Of a DNA stretch of 64,000 nt, positions 18,735-28,260 are shown piece after piece. The DNA comes from Tepidicaulis marinus (GTDB lineage Bacteria > Pseudomonadota > Alphaproteobacteria > Parvibaculales > Parvibaculaceae), in assembly GCF_000739695.1 (NCBI RefSeq), contig NZ_BBIO01000001.1:186001-250000 (forward strand). Reading direction: 5' to 3'. The number at the start of each line of letters is the position of its first letter. The first letter of the stretch is position 1. A program made the translations under genes and the position numbers. The notes beneath the pieces were generated by a model. That model searched no databases and was not told the DNA's origin. It saw only the letters and a program-made list of their open reading frames with translations.

Positions 18735-20042
18735 CTAGAGGATAAAGCGGGTCAGATCCGTGTTTTTCGCCAGCTCGCCTACATGCTCATCCACATACGC
18801 CTTGTCGATGGTCACGCTCTCCCCGCTCCGGTCCGACGCCGTATAGGAAATATCGTCCAGCACCCGCTCCATGATCGTATGGAGCCGCCGGGCGCCGATA
18901 TTTTCCACGCTGGTGTTGATTTCGGCGGCGAGCCCCGCCAGTGCGTCGATCCCGTCTTCCGTGAAATCGAGGGTCACACCTTCCGTTTCCATCAGCGCTT
19001 TATACTGCTTGATGAGGCTGGCTTCCGGTTCGGTGAGGATGCGGCGGAATTCTTCCTTCGCCAGCGGCTGCAGCTCGACGCGGATCGGCAGGCGCCCCTG
19101 CAATTCGGGCAGAAGGTCGGAGGGCTTGGCGAGATGGAAGGCGCCTGAGGCGATGAAAAGAATATGGTCGGTCTTCACCGTGCCGTGCTTGGTGCTGACC
19201 GCCGTTCCCTCGATAAGGGGCAGAAGGTCGCGCTGCACCCCTTCCCGGCTGACATCGGCGCCCTGCCGGTCGGCCCGGGCGCAGATCTTGTCGACCTCGT
19301 CGAGAAAGACGATGCCGTCATTTTCCACCGAACGGATAGCGTCCTGCACCAGCGCGTCCTGGTCGAGCAGCTTGTCGGATTCCTCGGCAATGAGGATGTC
19401 ATGGGAGTCTTTGACGTACATTTTCCGCGGTTTTGTGCGCCCGCCAAAGGCTTTACCGAAAATATCCCCGAGATTGACCATACCCATCTGACCGCCGGGC
19501 ATACCGGGTATGTCCATCATGGGCATACCGCTGGCGCTCTCGGTCACCTCGACCTCGATCTCTTTATCGTCCAGCTCGCCGGCCCGCAGCTTGCGCCGGA
19601 AGGCCTCCCGCGTCGCTTCGGAGGCGCCGGCGCCTACCAGCGCGGACAGCACCCGCTCCTCGGCGGCCAGATGCGCGCGCGCTTCCACTTCCTTGCGCCG
19701 TTTCTCCCGCATGAGCGTGATGGCGCTTTCCAGAAGGTCGCGGATGATCTGCTCTACGTCCCGGCCGACATAGCCGACTTCGGTAAATTTCGTGGCTTCC
19801 ACTTTAATGAACGGCGCTTCAGCGAGTTTCGCGAGCCGCCGGGAGATTTCCGTCTTGCCGACCCCGGTCGGGCCGATCATCAGAATGTTTTTCGGCAGCA
19901 CTTCCTCTTTCAGGGAGCCTTCGAGTTGCTGGCGGCGCCAGCGGTTGCGCAGCGCAATGGCGACGGCGCGTTTGGCCTCATGCTGGCCGACAATATAGCG
20001 GTCGAGCTCGGAAACGATTTCGCGGGGTGAAAAGCTGGTCAT
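18735..20042 (-). CDS. hslU: HslU, ATPase subunit of the HslUV protease
   Basis: A 435-residue AAA+ unfoldase that feeds proteins into the HslV peptidase. [37 protein letters not shown] is the standard N-terminus; Walker A is [10 protein letters not shown] near residue 58 and Walker [12 protein letters not shown] in the middle, with the intermediate domain between. The C-terminus DLTRFIL is the tail that inserts into HslV. The frame is open to 20144, but the start at 20042 matches the family. It lies 61 bp downstream of hslV on the same strand. Confidence 0.97.
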   Translation of the reverse strand: MTSFSPREIVSELDRYIVGQHEAKRAVAIALRNRWRRQQLEGSLKEEVLPKNILMIGPTGVGKTEISRRLAKLAEAPFIKVEATKFTEVGYVGRDVEQIIRDLLESAITLMREKRRKEVEARAHLAAEERVLSALVGAGASEATREAFRRKLRAGELDDKEIEVEVTESASGMPMMDIPGMPGGQMGMVNLGDIFGKAFGGRTKPRKMYVKDSHDILIAEESDKLLDQDALVQDAIRSVENDGIVFLDEVDKICARADRQGADVSREGVQRDLLPLIEGTAVSTKHGTVKTDHILFIASGAFHLAKPSDLLPELQGRLPIRVELQPLAKEEFRRILTEPEASLIKQYKALMETEGVTLDFTEDGIDALAGLAAEINTSVENIGARRLHTIMERVLDDISYTASDRSGESVTIDKAYVDEHVGELAKNTDLTRFIL

Positions 20043-20103
20043 TTGAGTGCCTGGGAAGTGCCTGGTTGCAGAACGGCTGAATTTAAAAGCAGGTGGCGTG
20101 CGT

Positions 20104-20670
20104 CTAGCGGGCGGAGGGGAGTTTCTCCACCACGATATTCTCATTGGTATAGACGCAGATCTCGGCGGCGATCTTCATGGCGCGGCGTGCGATTTCCTCG
20201 GCGCTGAACTCGGTATCCATCAGCGCGCGGGCTGCGGCAAGGGCGAAATTGCCCCCGGAGCCGATGCCGATCACACCGGCCTCCGGCTCCAGGACATCGC
20301 CGTTACCGGTGAGAACGAGGGATGCTTCCGCATCCGCAACGATCATCATGGCTTCCAGCCGGCGCAAATAGCGATCGGTGCGCCAGTCCTTGGCAAGTTC
20401 CACGCAGGCCCGGGTGAGCTGGCCGGGATATTGGTCGAGCTTGGCTTCCAGCCGCTCGAACAGCGTCATCGCGTCTGCCGTCGCCCCGGCAAAGCCGCCC
20501 ACCACTTTGCCGCCGGGCCCGAGCGGGCGCACCTTGCGGGCATTGCCTTTGATCACCGTGTCGCCGAGGGAGACCTGGCCGTCGCCCGCGACCACCACCT
20601 CGCCGTCCTTGCGGACTGTCAGGATCGTCGTGCCGTGCCAGGAAGGAAGAGGCGAGCTTTCGTGAGGCAT
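20104..20670 (-). CDS. hslV: HslV, peptidase subunit of the HslUV protease
   Basis: A 188-residue threonine peptidase forming the chamber of HslUV. The N-terminus [20 protein letters not shown] carries a 13-residue pro-segment; cleavage before Thr14 would expose the nucleophile, with GDGQVSLG and the conserved lysine of KGNARKVR following. A pro-segment of this sort is usual in alphaproteobacteria. It sits directly upstream of hslU in the normal hslVU order. Confidence 0.97.
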   Translation of the reverse strand: MPHESSPLPSWHGTTILTVRKDGEVVVAGDGQVSLGDTVIKGNARKVRPLGPGGKVVGGFAGATADAMTLFERLEAKLDQYPGQLTRACVELAKDWRTDRYLRRLEAMMIVADAEASLVLTGNGDVLEPEAGVIGIGSGGNFALAAARALMDTEFSAEEIARRAMKIAAEICVYTNENIVVEKLPSAR

Positions 20671-20798
20671 ATGTCATGTCCGGGTGGTGGAAGGGCGGCG
20701 CAAGGCCGGGCCGGGAAACCGGCCCGCACGGCCTAACATGTGGCGCCCTTCCCGCCAAGATCAAGAAGCGCTCCGCCCGGCATGTCTGTCTGCAGGTT

Positions 20799-21443
20799 TT
20801 AGGTCAGGCCTACATGCTCGAAGGGTCCCGGATCGCCGCCCAGCTCGCGCACTTGCTCTTCCAGCTGCTTGATTCGCCCTTCCAGCCGCGCGAAGGCCGG
20901 TTCCAGCAGGTCGGGGGAATAACGCGGCATGATGTGCTGGTGGCAATTCGTGTCCCAGGCGTCCACCGTGATGATGATCGCCCGTTCCACCGCCGCGTTA
21001 TAGCCTTCCGGCTTCAGGCTGCGGATCAGCTCATTGTCGCGCTCTTCCACCCGCGCGCGGCCCCAGATTTTGACGCGCCGCCGGGTCGGATAATCCATCA
21101 GGAAGAGAAAGCATTTCGGATTGTCTTTCAGATTGCCGATGGAAATATATTGCTTGTTTCCGGCGTAATCTGCGAATCCGAGTTCATGTTTGTTCAGGGG
21201 GCGCAGAAAGCCTTTCGGCCCGCCCCGGTGCTGAATATAGGGCTGGCCTTCCGCATTGGCGGTGGAAAAATAAAACGAATCCGTATTCGCCAGCCTTTGG
21301 ATCAGATCTTCATTCACTTCGCCGCGCCAACCCATGGTTTGCTCATATCTTTCGTAGAATGTGCGGCTGCCCAGCCGCTCTTGTTCCGCTTTCACCGTGG
21401 GGGTGAAGCCAATATCGGTAATATAGCGGCGTTCTTCGCTCAT
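20799..21443 (-). CDS. Pyridoxamine 5'-phosphate oxidase-fold protein
   Basis: A 214-residue split-barrel flavin-binding-fold protein. Typical features are TDSFYFSTANAEGQPYIQHRGGPKGFLRPLN, GNKQYISIGNLKDNPKCFLFLMDYPTRRRVKIWGRA and the C-terminal CHQHIMPRYS. The last ~35 residues form a probable short coiled coil (LEGRIKQLEEQVREL). Many members bind FMN or haem rather than making PLP, so this is not called pdxH. It is co-directional with the HPP gene 18 bp upstream, and both diverge from a TetR gene. Confidence 0.88.
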   Translation of the reverse strand: MSEERRYITDIGFTPTVKAEQERLGSRTFYERYEQTMGWRGEVNEDLIQRLANTDSFYFSTANAEGQPYIQHRGGPKGFLRPLNKHELGFADYAGNKQYISIGNLKDNPKCFLFLMDYPTRRRVKIWGRARVEERDNELIRSLKPEGYNAAVERAIIITVDAWDTNCHQHIMPRYSPDLLEPAFARLEGRIKQLEEQVRELGGDPGPFEHVGLT

Positions 21444-21461
21444 AACGTGTCCTCCGTTCCT

Positions 21462-21986
21462 CTAGACCCAATAAAGCGGATAGGGGCGCCGGCCTGCGAG
21501 CCAATTCACGCCAATCCCGATCAAAACAATGAGAGCGCTGCCCGCCAGCACCGGATGCAGAAGCTGCGGCCAGGCCTCGGCAAGCCCCTGACCCGCCATC
21601 ATAAAGACCAGCGGATCGGCGCCTGCCGGCGGGTGGACGGTGCGCGTGAGCTGCATCGCGATAAGCGCCAGCGCCATGCCGGCGGCAAGCGCCAACGGCG
21701 TGGCGGGCAGGGGCCCGGCTAAAATGAGACCGATCATACTCGCGATCAAATGCCCGCCCACCACATGGCGCGGCTGGGCCAGCGGGCTTTCCGGCAGGCC
21801 GAAAACCAGGACGCAAGAGGCCCCGAAGGGCGCCATCAGCCAGGCAAGGCCGCTCCATTCGCTAAGGAGTCCGCAGGCCCCGATGGCCAAAAACGAGCCG
21901 AGCCCTGCCCAAGCAATGCGTTTGAGCGGCGGCACGCCGGGCCGGACGGGGGCGGGGGCTATTGGGGAAGCGGCGTCGAAGGGCAT
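21462..21986 (-). CDS. HPP family integral membrane protein
   Basis: A 174-residue membrane protein with about four hydrophobic helices and the motif TVHPPAGADPLVFMM that names the family. Some plastid and cyanobacterial HPP proteins take part in nitrite transport; for this protein the substrate is unknown. It begins a two-gene unit with the flavin-fold protein and faces a TetR regulator across ~115 bp, which suggests control by that regulator. Confidence 0.88.
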   Translation of the reverse strand: MPFDAASPIAPAPVRPGVPPLKRIAWAGLGSFLAIGACGLLSEWSGLAWLMAPFGASCVLVFGLPESPLAQPRHVVGGHLIASMIGLILAGPLPATPLALAAGMALALIAMQLTRTVHPPAGADPLVFMMAGQGLAEAWPQLLHPVLAGSALIVLIGIGVNWLAGRRPYPLYWV

Positions 21987-22044
21987 GGGAATTTTCCTAA
22001 GTGATACAGTTCGGTATATTTATAGCCCCAAAAGATGTTTTACA

Positions 22045-22058
22045 AGACCGTTTCGTCT
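22045..22058. promoter_or_regulatory. Candidate TetR operator AGAC-N6-GTCT
   Basis: AGACCGTTTCGTCT lies in the divergent region between the HPP gene and the TetR gene, 43 bp before the TetR start. Four outer base pairs are symmetric and the inner bases partly so. The placement and the AGACCG core suit a TetR-type operator. Confidence 0.35.
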
Positions 22059-22101
22059 CATTAGACTGAATTTGCCCGGCACCCTTGCAAGGAGACGCCC
22101 A

Positions 22102-22683
22102 ATGCCCCGCCCTTCCCGCCGCGACGATGTCGTGGACAGCGCCGTGAAGCTCTTCGCCGAAGAGGGCTTTCATGCGGTGGGCATCGACCGCATCCTCTCA
22201 GAGGGCGGGCTCGCGAAAATGACGCTCTACCGTCATTTCGACTCCAAACAAGCGCTCATTCTGGCTTCGCTCGACGCCCGCAACCGGCAAATCCTTGCCT
22301 GGTTCGGCCGCAAACTCGCCGAAAGCAACCTGCCGCCACCGGACCGGCCGCTCGCGCTTTTCGATGCGCTGGAAGAATGGATCGGCGGGGAAACCGAGCT
22401 CGGCCCTTTCAATGGCTGCATGTTCGTGCGCGCGGCGGGGGAGTTTCCGGATCTCGCCGATCCCATTCATAAGGCGGCGGCGGAAGCAAAAGAGAACCTG
22501 CGCGCGACGATCGTCTCCGCCGTGGAATTGGCAGGCTATTTGGAAGCGGAAGACTTGGCCGGTGAGCTCATGGTGCTGAAGGAAGGGGCGACCGTGCTCG
22601 CCCAGATTCACGGCTCCGCCGAGCCCGTCCAGCACGCACGGCGCACCGCCCGCGCCCGGCTGCGCGCCTGGCTGCGCGCGTAA
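22102..22683 (+). CDS. TetR/AcrR family regulator
   Basis: A 193-residue repressor with an N-terminal HTH ([50 protein letters not shown], residues 7-57) and a helical ligand-binding domain. The single cysteine in FNGCMFVRAAGEF marks the branch common in proteobacteria. AAGGAG at 22089-22094 fixes the start at 22102, although the frame is open upstream. It diverges from the HPP/flavin-fold pair, its likely targets. The ligand is unknown. Confidence 0.92.
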   Translation: MPRPSRRDDVVDSAVKLFAEEGFHAVGIDRILSEGGLAKMTLYRHFDSKQALILASLDARNRQILAWFGRKLAESNLPPPDRPLALFDALEEWIGGETELGPFNGCMFVRAAGEFPDLADPIHKAAAEAKENLRATIVSAVELAGYLEAEDLAGELMVLKEGATVLAQIHGSAEPVQHARRTARARLRAWLRA

Positions 22684-23024
22684 GGCAAAAAGCCGGAAAC
22701 CGCGCTTTCTGAGCTTTGCGCGCTAAGTAAATGAGTCCAGGGCGAAATTCCCTCCGCCGCGTAGATTCACTTTTGGTTAATTATAAGATCTTGGGTCTCC
22801 CCCTTAATCTGGAATCGCGCGTTTCCAGGCCCGGTACGTCTTACACAGGGATTTTATGGTTAACCTTTTCTAACCAATTGAGCGGCTAGGCTTTTTGTCT
22901 TGCGCCCTACCGCGCCAACCGGCGCGGGCAAAACCCTGTGGCGGCGGCTGGCCGCCCATGTTAGAAGCAGTCGAAACTGGCAGGCCTCAAGGCCCGCCGG
23001 GACACTTGAATGAAGGATGCTCCC
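22684..23024 (+). promoter_or_regulatory. hisB upstream region
   Basis: 341 bases between the TetR gene and hisB with no credible gene. An inverted repeat CTGGAA (22809-22814) / TTCCAG (22823-22828) has an 8-base loop but no U-tract. The A/T-rich runs around 22775-22790 and 22855-22880 are the likeliest promoter areas for the his operon. No his leader peptide with a run of histidine codons was seen. Confidence 0.35.
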
Positions 23025-23642
23025 ATGCTCGCCGAGACGGGCGGCCGCACGGCCACGGTGGAACGCAAAACGAAAGAGACGGAAGTCTTCGTCTCCCTGG
23101 ATCTGGACGGCACCGGCGATTACGACATCGATACCGGCATCGGCTTTCTCGACCACATGCTCGAGCAGCTCTCCCGCCACTCGCTGATCGATCTGAAAGT
23201 GCGCGCCGAGGGCGACCTTCATATCGACTTTCACCACACGACCGAAGATACCGGCATTGTCATCGGCGAAGCGCTGCGCCGCGCGCTGGGCGATCTGAAA
23301 GGCATCCGCCGCTACGCCTCCGCGCTCATCCCCATGGATGAGACGCTGACCCGCTGCGCCATCGATGTCTCGGGCCGGCCCTATCTCATCTGGAAAGTGA
23401 ATTTCACGAAGCCGAAGCTCGGCGACATGGATACCGAGCTTTTCCGCGAATGGTTCCAGGCCTTTGCCTTCAATGCCGGGATCACGCTCCACATGGAAAA
23501 TCTCTATGGGGAGAACAATCACCATATCGTGGAATCGAGCTTCAAGGCGCTTGCCCGTTCGCTGCGCGATGCGATCGAGATCGACCCGCGCAAGGCCGAT
23601 GCCATCCCCTCGACAAAGGGCATGCTGGGCACGAACGGCTGA
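23025..23642 (+). CDS. hisB: Imidazoleglycerol-phosphate dehydratase HisB
   Basis: A 205-residue monofunctional IGP dehydratase, sixth step of histidine synthesis; it lacks the phosphatase domain found in enterobacteria. Both metal-binding repeats are present: [14 protein letters not shown] with [15 protein letters not shown], and [20 protein letters not shown] chose the ATG at 23025, which has AAGGA at 23013-23017; the upstream ATG at 23010 lacks one. It opens the hisB-DUF2628-hisH-hisA-hisF run. Confidence 0.96.
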   Translation: MLAETGGRTATVERKTKETEVFVSLDLDGTGDYDIDTGIGFLDHMLEQLSRHSLIDLKVRAEGDLHIDFHHTTEDTGIVIGEALRRALGDLKGIRRYASALIPMDETLTRCAIDVSGRPYLIWKVNFTKPKLGDMDTELFREWFQAFAFNAGITLHMENLYGENNHHIVESSFKALARSLRDAIEIDPRKADAIPSTKGMLGTNG

Positions 23643-23774
23643 GGCAGCGTTTGCTTAACGGACCCGTTGCGGGGCTGGTCTTTTCGCTGGCAATCGCCTA
23701 AGTAAAGCGCGAAACCCGCAACGCACCGGGCGCGCTTTTGGCCCGCCCGCCGGATGCGCCGCCAAAGGTTCCGG

Positions 23775-24335
23775 ATGAAGTTCTACACCGTCCATCTCAA
23801 TGACGCGGAAACGCGCGAGACGCGCCAGATCGTCTTCGTCAAGGAAGGCATGGCCTGGCCGGCGCTTGCCGTGCCGCTGCTCTGGCTGCTTTATCACCGG
23901 CTCTGGTTCGAGGCGGCGGGCTATTTCGGTCTCTCGCTTCTTTTGACCGCTGGCCTCGTTTATCTGGGCTATGGCGAAACGCCAATCATGATCGCCTCTT
24001 TTGCCCTCCAGCTTTTGGTGGCGGCGGAGGGTAATGAGCTGCGCCGTCTGGCGCTTGCCCGTAAAGGCGCGCGCTTTGCCGCCATCGTGCATGGGGGCAG
24101 CGAGGAAGAAGCCGAGGAACGCTTCTTCCGCGATTATGAGGGCGCCTTGCCCGCGCCGCGCCCCGCGCCCGCCTGGGGCCTGCCGCTGAAAGGCGGTGTC
24201 TGGCCGGCAGCACATGAGCGGGCGGACGCCAAGAGCCAAGCGCAAGGCACGCCGCGTTCACCCCATGGGCGGGAGCAAGGCGGCGGCAATGATGTGCTCG
24301 GCGTCTTTCCCGAACCTTCCGGATGGGGCAGATGA
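23775..24335 (+). CDS. DUF2628 family membrane protein
   Basis: A 186-residue protein beginning [25 protein letters not shown], the DUF2628 signature, then two or three hydrophobic helices (about residues 35-90) and a cytoplasmic Pro/Gly-rich tail. A DUF2628 gene between hisB and hisH is a recurring feature of alphaproteobacterial his operons, but its role is unknown. AAAGG precedes the ATG. It overlaps the hisH start by four bases (ATGA). Confidence 0.87.
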   Translation: MKFYTVHLNDAETRETRQIVFVKEGMAWPALAVPLLWLLYHRLWFEAAGYFGLSLLLTAGLVYLGYGETPIMIASFALQLLVAAEGNELRRLALARKGARFAAIVHGGSEEEAEERFFRDYEGALPAPRPAPAWGLPLKGGVWPAAHERADAKSQAQGTPRSPHGREQGGGNDVLGVFPEPSGWGR

Positions 24336-24970
24336 AAGTAACAATCGTCGATTACGGCTCGGGCAATCTGCGCTCGGCGCAAAAGGCTTTCGAGCGCATG
24401 GCGCGCGAAGCAGACCTTACCGCCGATATTCTCGTGACGCCCGACCCGGAAGAAGTGCTGAGCGCCGACCGCGTGGTGCTGCCCGGTGTCGGCGCTTTCG
24501 GCGATTGCCGCCAGGGGCTCGGCAAGCTGACCGGCATGATCGAGGCGCTGGAAGAAACGGTCATCAAAAAAGGCCGTCCCTTTCTCGGCATCTGTGTCGG
24601 CATGCAGCTCATGGCAAGCGCCGGGCACGAGCACGGCACCCATCCGGGCCTTGGCTGGATTAAGGGCGATGTCGTGCCCATTGAGCCCGCGGATGAAAAC
24701 CTGAAAGTTCCGCATATGGGCTGGAACGAGCTTCACATTTATGGGGCGCATCCGGTGCTGGAAGACCTTGGCGCGACCCATGCCTATTTCGTGCACTCTT
24801 ATCATTTGAAAGCGGCAAACCCGGGGGAGGTTCTGGCCGAGGTGGATTATGGCGGCAGGCTCACTGCCGTCGTTGCGCGCGACAATATGATCGGCACGCA
24901 GTTCCACCCGGAAAAAAGCCAGACGCTCGGCCTGTCCCTTATCCGCAACTTCCTTCACTGGAAGCCCTAA
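24332..24970 (+). CDS. hisH: Imidazole glycerol phosphate synthase subunit HisH
   Basis: The 212-residue glutaminase subunit that supplies ammonia to HisF. The nucleophile is Cys88 in [11 protein letters not shown], and the catalytic His-Glu pair is in [10 protein letters not shown]. The N-terminus [15 protein letters not shown] is standard. The start at 24332 overlaps the DUF2628 stop; an in-frame ATG nine bases upstream (24323) is possible. It is followed by hisA 17 bp later. Confidence 0.96.
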   Translation: MKVTIVDYGSGNLRSAQKAFERMAREADLTADILVTPDPEEVLSADRVVLPGVGAFGDCRQGLGKLTGMIEALEETVIKKGRPFLGICVGMQLMASAGHEHGTHPGLGWIKGDVVPIEPADENLKVPHMGWNELHIYGAHPVLEDLGATHAYFVHSYHLKAANPGEVLAEVDYGGRLTAVVARDNMIGTQFHPEKSQTLGLSLIRNFLHWKP

Positions 24971-24987
24971 CGTTTTGGAGACCTGAG

Positions 24988-25719
24988 ATGATCCTCTTTC
25001 CCGCCATCGACCTGAAAGACGGCCAATGCGTGCGCCTCGTGCACGGGCTGATGGATCAGGCAACGGTCTTCAACGACAACCCGGCGGCCCAAGCCCGCGC
25101 CTTTCAGGATGCAGGGTTCTCTTATCTGCATCTTGTCGATCTGAACGGCGCCTTCGAAGGCAAGCCCGTCAATGCCGGCGCGGTGGAGGCGATCCTGAAA
25201 GAGATCGATCTGCCGGTGCAGCTTGGCGGCGGCATCCGCGATATGGGCACGATCGACGCTTGGCTTGAAAAAGGCGTGACCCGCATCATCATCGGCACGG
25301 CGGCGGTGAAGAACCCGGAGCTCGTCATCGAGGCGTGCAAAAAATATCCGGGCCGCATTGCCGTCGGTCTCGATGCCAAAGACGGGCGCGTCGCGGTGGA
25401 AGGCTGGGCGGAGGTCTCAGACCTTACCGCCCTGGATATGGCGCGCCGCTTTGAAGATGCCGGCGTTGCCGCCATTATCTATACGGACATTTCCCGTGAC
25501 GGCGCGCTGCAGGGCCTCAATATCGAAGCAACGGTGGCGCTTGCCGAGGCGATTTCCATTCCCGTGATCGCAAGCGGCGGCCTTGCCTCCATCGAAGATG
25601 TGAAAGAGCTTTTAAAGACAGGCTGCAAAAACATCGAAGGGGCGATTTCCGGCCGCGCGCTTTACGACGGCCGTCTCAACCCGAAAGAAGTTATCGCGCT
25701 CCTGAAAGAGGCTGCCTGA
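24988..25719 (+). CDS. hisA: ProFAR isomerase HisA
   Basis: A 243-residue TIM-barrel enzyme that isomerises ProFAR to PRFAR, fourth step of histidine synthesis. The first catalytic aspartate is in [17 protein letters not shown] (Asp8), the second in [23 protein letters not shown] and [11 protein letters not shown] bind phosphate. GGAGACCTGAG lies before the ATG. Its stop overlaps the hisF start. Confidence 0.97.
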   Translation: MILFPAIDLKDGQCVRLVHGLMDQATVFNDNPAAQARAFQDAGFSYLHLVDLNGAFEGKPVNAGAVEAILKEIDLPVQLGGGIRDMGTIDAWLEKGVTRIIIGTAAVKNPELVIEACKKYPGRIAVGLDAKDGRVAVEGWAEVSDLTALDMARRFEDAGVAAIIYTDISRDGALQGLNIEATVALAEAISIPVIASGGLASIEDVKELLKTGCKNIEGAISGRALYDGRLNPKEVIALLKEAA

Positions 25720-26477
25720 TGTTGAAGGTCCGCATCATTCCCTGCCTCGATGTAAAAGACGGGCGCGTCGTCAAAGGCGTCAATTTCGTCGGCCTGCGCG
25801 ATGCGGGCGATCCGGTGGAAGCGGCGAAAGCCTATGACGCGGCGGGCGCGGACGAGCTTTGCTTTCTCGACATTACCGCGAGCCATGAAAAACGCGGCAC
25901 CCTGATCGATGTCGTGCGGCGTACCGCCGAGCAATGTTTCATGCCGCTGACGGTTGGCGGCGGCGTGCGCACGGTGGACGATGTGCGCCGCTTGCTGCTT
26001 GCAGGCGCCGACAAAGTCTCGATCAATACCGCCGCCGTCACCAATCCGGATTTCGTGCGCGAGGCGGCGGAGAAATTCGGCAGCCAGTGCATCGTCGTTG
26101 CCATCGATGCGAAAACCGTGGCGCCCGGCAAATGGGAAATCTTCACCCATGGCGGGCGGGAACGCACCGGCATCGACGCGGTGGCGTTCGCGAAAAAAGT
26201 CGTGGCGCTCGGCGCGGGTGAAATTCTTCTCACCTCCATGGACCGGGACGGCACGCGCGAAGGCTTCAACCTGCCGCTCACCCGCGCCATTTCCGATGCG
26301 GTGCGGGTGCCGGTCATTGCCTCGGGCGGTGTCGGCACGCTCGATCATTTGGTGGAGGGTGTGACTGAAGGTCATGCCAGCGCGGTTCTTGCCGCCTCGA
26401 TCTTTCATTTCGGCGATCACACGATCGGCGAGGCGAAAGTCCACATGTCGAAAGCCGGAATACCGATGCGTCTTTGA
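25719..26477 (+). CDS. hisF: Imidazole glycerol phosphate synthase subunit HisF
   Basis: The 252-residue cyclase subunit that closes the imidazole ring and releases AICAR. The catalytic Asp11 is in [15 protein letters not shown]; the second aspartate is in [11 protein letters not shown]; phosphate loops [10 protein letters not shown] and [11 protein letters not shown] are present. The start overlaps the hisA stop. Unusually, the next gene is not hisE but a CYTH-CHAD protein 113 bp on. Confidence 0.97.
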   Translation: MLKVRIIPCLDVKDGRVVKGVNFVGLRDAGDPVEAAKAYDAAGADELCFLDITASHEKRGTLIDVVRRTAEQCFMPLTVGGGVRTVDDVRRLLLAGADKVSINTAAVTNPDFVREAAEKFGSQCIVVAIDAKTVAPGKWEIFTHGGRERTGIDAVAFAKKVVALGAGEILLTSMDRDGTREGFNLPLTRAISDAVRVPVIASGGVGTLDHLVEGVTEGHASAVLAASIFHFGDHTIGEAKVHMSKAGIPMRL

Positions 26478-26590
26478 GGCGCATCCGGCGCTGACTATAA
26501 GTCACGGCTGATTTCCGTTTGCCCCGTCTTCCGGCGCCCGTCATAGTCCTGTCATATGAAACCGGCCATGTGAAAATAGGCAGGTATGTC

Positions 26591-28111
26591 TTGCGCGAGA
26601 TCGAACTGAAATTGCTGCTGGATACGCGCGCCCTTACCCGCCTGCCAAAAACGGCCTGGGCGGGGCGGAGCAATCTCGCCGGTGTGAAGCGCAAGCGTCT
26701 GCGCTCCACTTATTTCGACATGCCGGATCTCGCGCTCAATGCGGCCGGCTTCACGCTTCGGGTGCGTGAGGCGGGCCGCGACCTCATTCAGACCGTCAAG
26801 GCAAAGCCGCGCGGCACGGGCCTCGCCCTTGATCGGGTGGAATATGAAAGCCCGGTCGGCGCCTCCACTGCGCTGCCCGATCTCAGCCTTTTGCCGGAAG
26901 AAGTGGCAGGCACCATCGAAAAGCTGTGCGGCGGCACCTCGCCCCGGCCCGCTTTTACGACCGATATCCGCCGCCGCACGGCCTATCTCAAAACCCCGGA
27001 CGCGCTGATCGAACTGGCTCTCGATGAAGGGGCCATTCTGGCCGGCGCGGAAAAAGAGCCGCTGCGCGAGTTGGAGCTTGAATTGAAAGAGGGCACACCG
27101 CTTGCCCTTTACCGGGAAGCCGCGCAGCTGCTCGAAGAAGTACCATTGCGCCTGTCGCTCCGCTCAAAGGCTGAACGGGGGTTCAGGCTTGCCTCAGGCG
27201 GCGCGATTTCTCCGGTCAAGGCCGGTCCGATCCAGCTTGAAGCAACCGCCACTGCCGGTGAAGCCCTGGAGGCCGCCCTTTCCAGCGCGCTTTCCCAGAT
27301 ATTGGCGAACGAGCCGGCCATTATGGAAGCGGGCGATCCGGAAGGCATTCACCAGATGCGCGTCGGCCTGCGCCGCCTGCGCGCCATAATCGGCCTTTTG
27401 GGGGATCATTCCGAAGAACTGAAAACGCTTTCACTTCAAGCAAAACATTATGCCGCGGTGCTGGGCCGGGCCCGTGATCTCGATGTCTTCGAGGAGGAAA
27501 TCCTGGCGCCCGTCGCCGCGCTCGATCTTCTGGAAACGGATCTGACGCCTTTGACCTCCGCCCTTGGCCGGGCGCGGAAGGCGGCTTGGCGGGACGTGCA
27601 GGCAGCGCTGAATGAACCTGAGTTCACGAAATTTCTTCTAAGCCTTGCCTGTGAGATCGAGCGCTTGCGGATGGCCGCGCCAGACGGTGAGCTTGCCGCC
27701 CCGGCACAGGAGGCCGGCGCTGCGCGGCTGGAAAAAGCGGCGGAGAAAGCGGCCAAGCTCGGGCGCAAATTCGCAAAACTTCCCCCGCCCGAGCGCCATG
27801 AGTTGCGCAAGAGGCTGAAAAAACTGCGGTATGCGGCGCAGGTCTTCGAGCCGCTTTTCAATGCCGGCAAAACCGCGCCCTATCTCAAGCATCTCGGCGC
27901 CTTGCAGGACAGTCTGGGGGCGCTGAACGATGTCGCGGCGGCCGAGGAGACCCTCGCCCGCCTGCCCGTTGCCGCCCAGTACCGCACGGCGGCCGCCCGC
28001 GCGTGCGGCTTTATTCTCGGCTATCACGGCCACCGCGCCGAAGAGGACCTGAAGGCGGCGGGAAAACTCTGGAAAAAATTTGCGAAGGTCCCGCGCTTTT
28101 GGCAGGGCTGA
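26591..28111 (+). CDS. CYTH-CHAD domain protein (inorganic polyphosphate-linked)
   Basis: A ~506-residue fusion of a CYTH triphosphate tunnel domain (residues 1-~200) and a CHAD helical domain (~220-500). The CYTH signature EIELK sits at the very N-terminus; KRLRSTYFDMPDLAL and FTLRVREAG follow. CHAD shows GIHQMRVGLRRLRAII and RHELRKRLKKLRYAAQVFEPLF, basic helices that bind polyphosphate. CYTH enzymes often hydrolyse tripolyphosphate. The start is uncertain: a TTG at 26591 with GGCAGG before it, a GTG at 26570, or a TTG at 26519. It sits between hisF and hisE, a place where I would expect no gene. Confidence 0.88.
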   Translation: MREIELKLLLDTRALTRLPKTAWAGRSNLAGVKRKRLRSTYFDMPDLALNAAGFTLRVREAGRDLIQTVKAKPRGTGLALDRVEYESPVGASTALPDLSLLPEEVAGTIEKLCGGTSPRPAFTTDIRRRTAYLKTPDALIELALDEGAILAGAEKEPLRELELELKEGTPLALYREAAQLLEEVPLRLSLRSKAERGFRLASGGAISPVKAGPIQLEATATAGEALEAALSSALSQILANEPAIMEAGDPEGIHQMRVGLRRLRAIIGLLGDHSEELKTLSLQAKHYAAVLGRARDLDVFEEEILAPVAALDLLETDLTPLTSALGRARKAAWRDVQAALNEPEFTKFLLSLACEIERLRMAAPDGELAAPAQEAGAARLEKAAEKAAKLGRKFAKLPPPERHELRKRLKKLRYAAQVFEPLFNAGKTAPYLKHLGALQDSLGALNDVAAAEETLARLPVAAQYRTAAARACGFILGYHGHRAEEDLKAAGKLWKKFAKVPRFWQG

Positions 28112-28260
28112 GCGGGCAGCGGACGCAGCGTCACCCATTGGCTTGAGCCATAAAAGCCGCAGTTTTTAGGCAAAACCTGCCTGTTTTTGTCGTACTTTCT
28201 AAGAACCTTTCAGGCAAATTGGCCCATAGATGAAGTGCCCGGCTCTGGGGGGAGGCCGGC

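Noticed and set aside
20707-20726. Strong CGGGCCGG-GAAA-CCGGCCCG hairpin upstream of hslV
   Set aside because: It lacks a U-tract on both strands and lies in a leader between co-directional genes, so I did not call it a terminator; it may be an RNA structure.
22866-22881. TTAACC/CTAACC repeat upstream of hisB as a CtrA site
   Set aside because: The spacing is six rather than seven and one half is off consensus.
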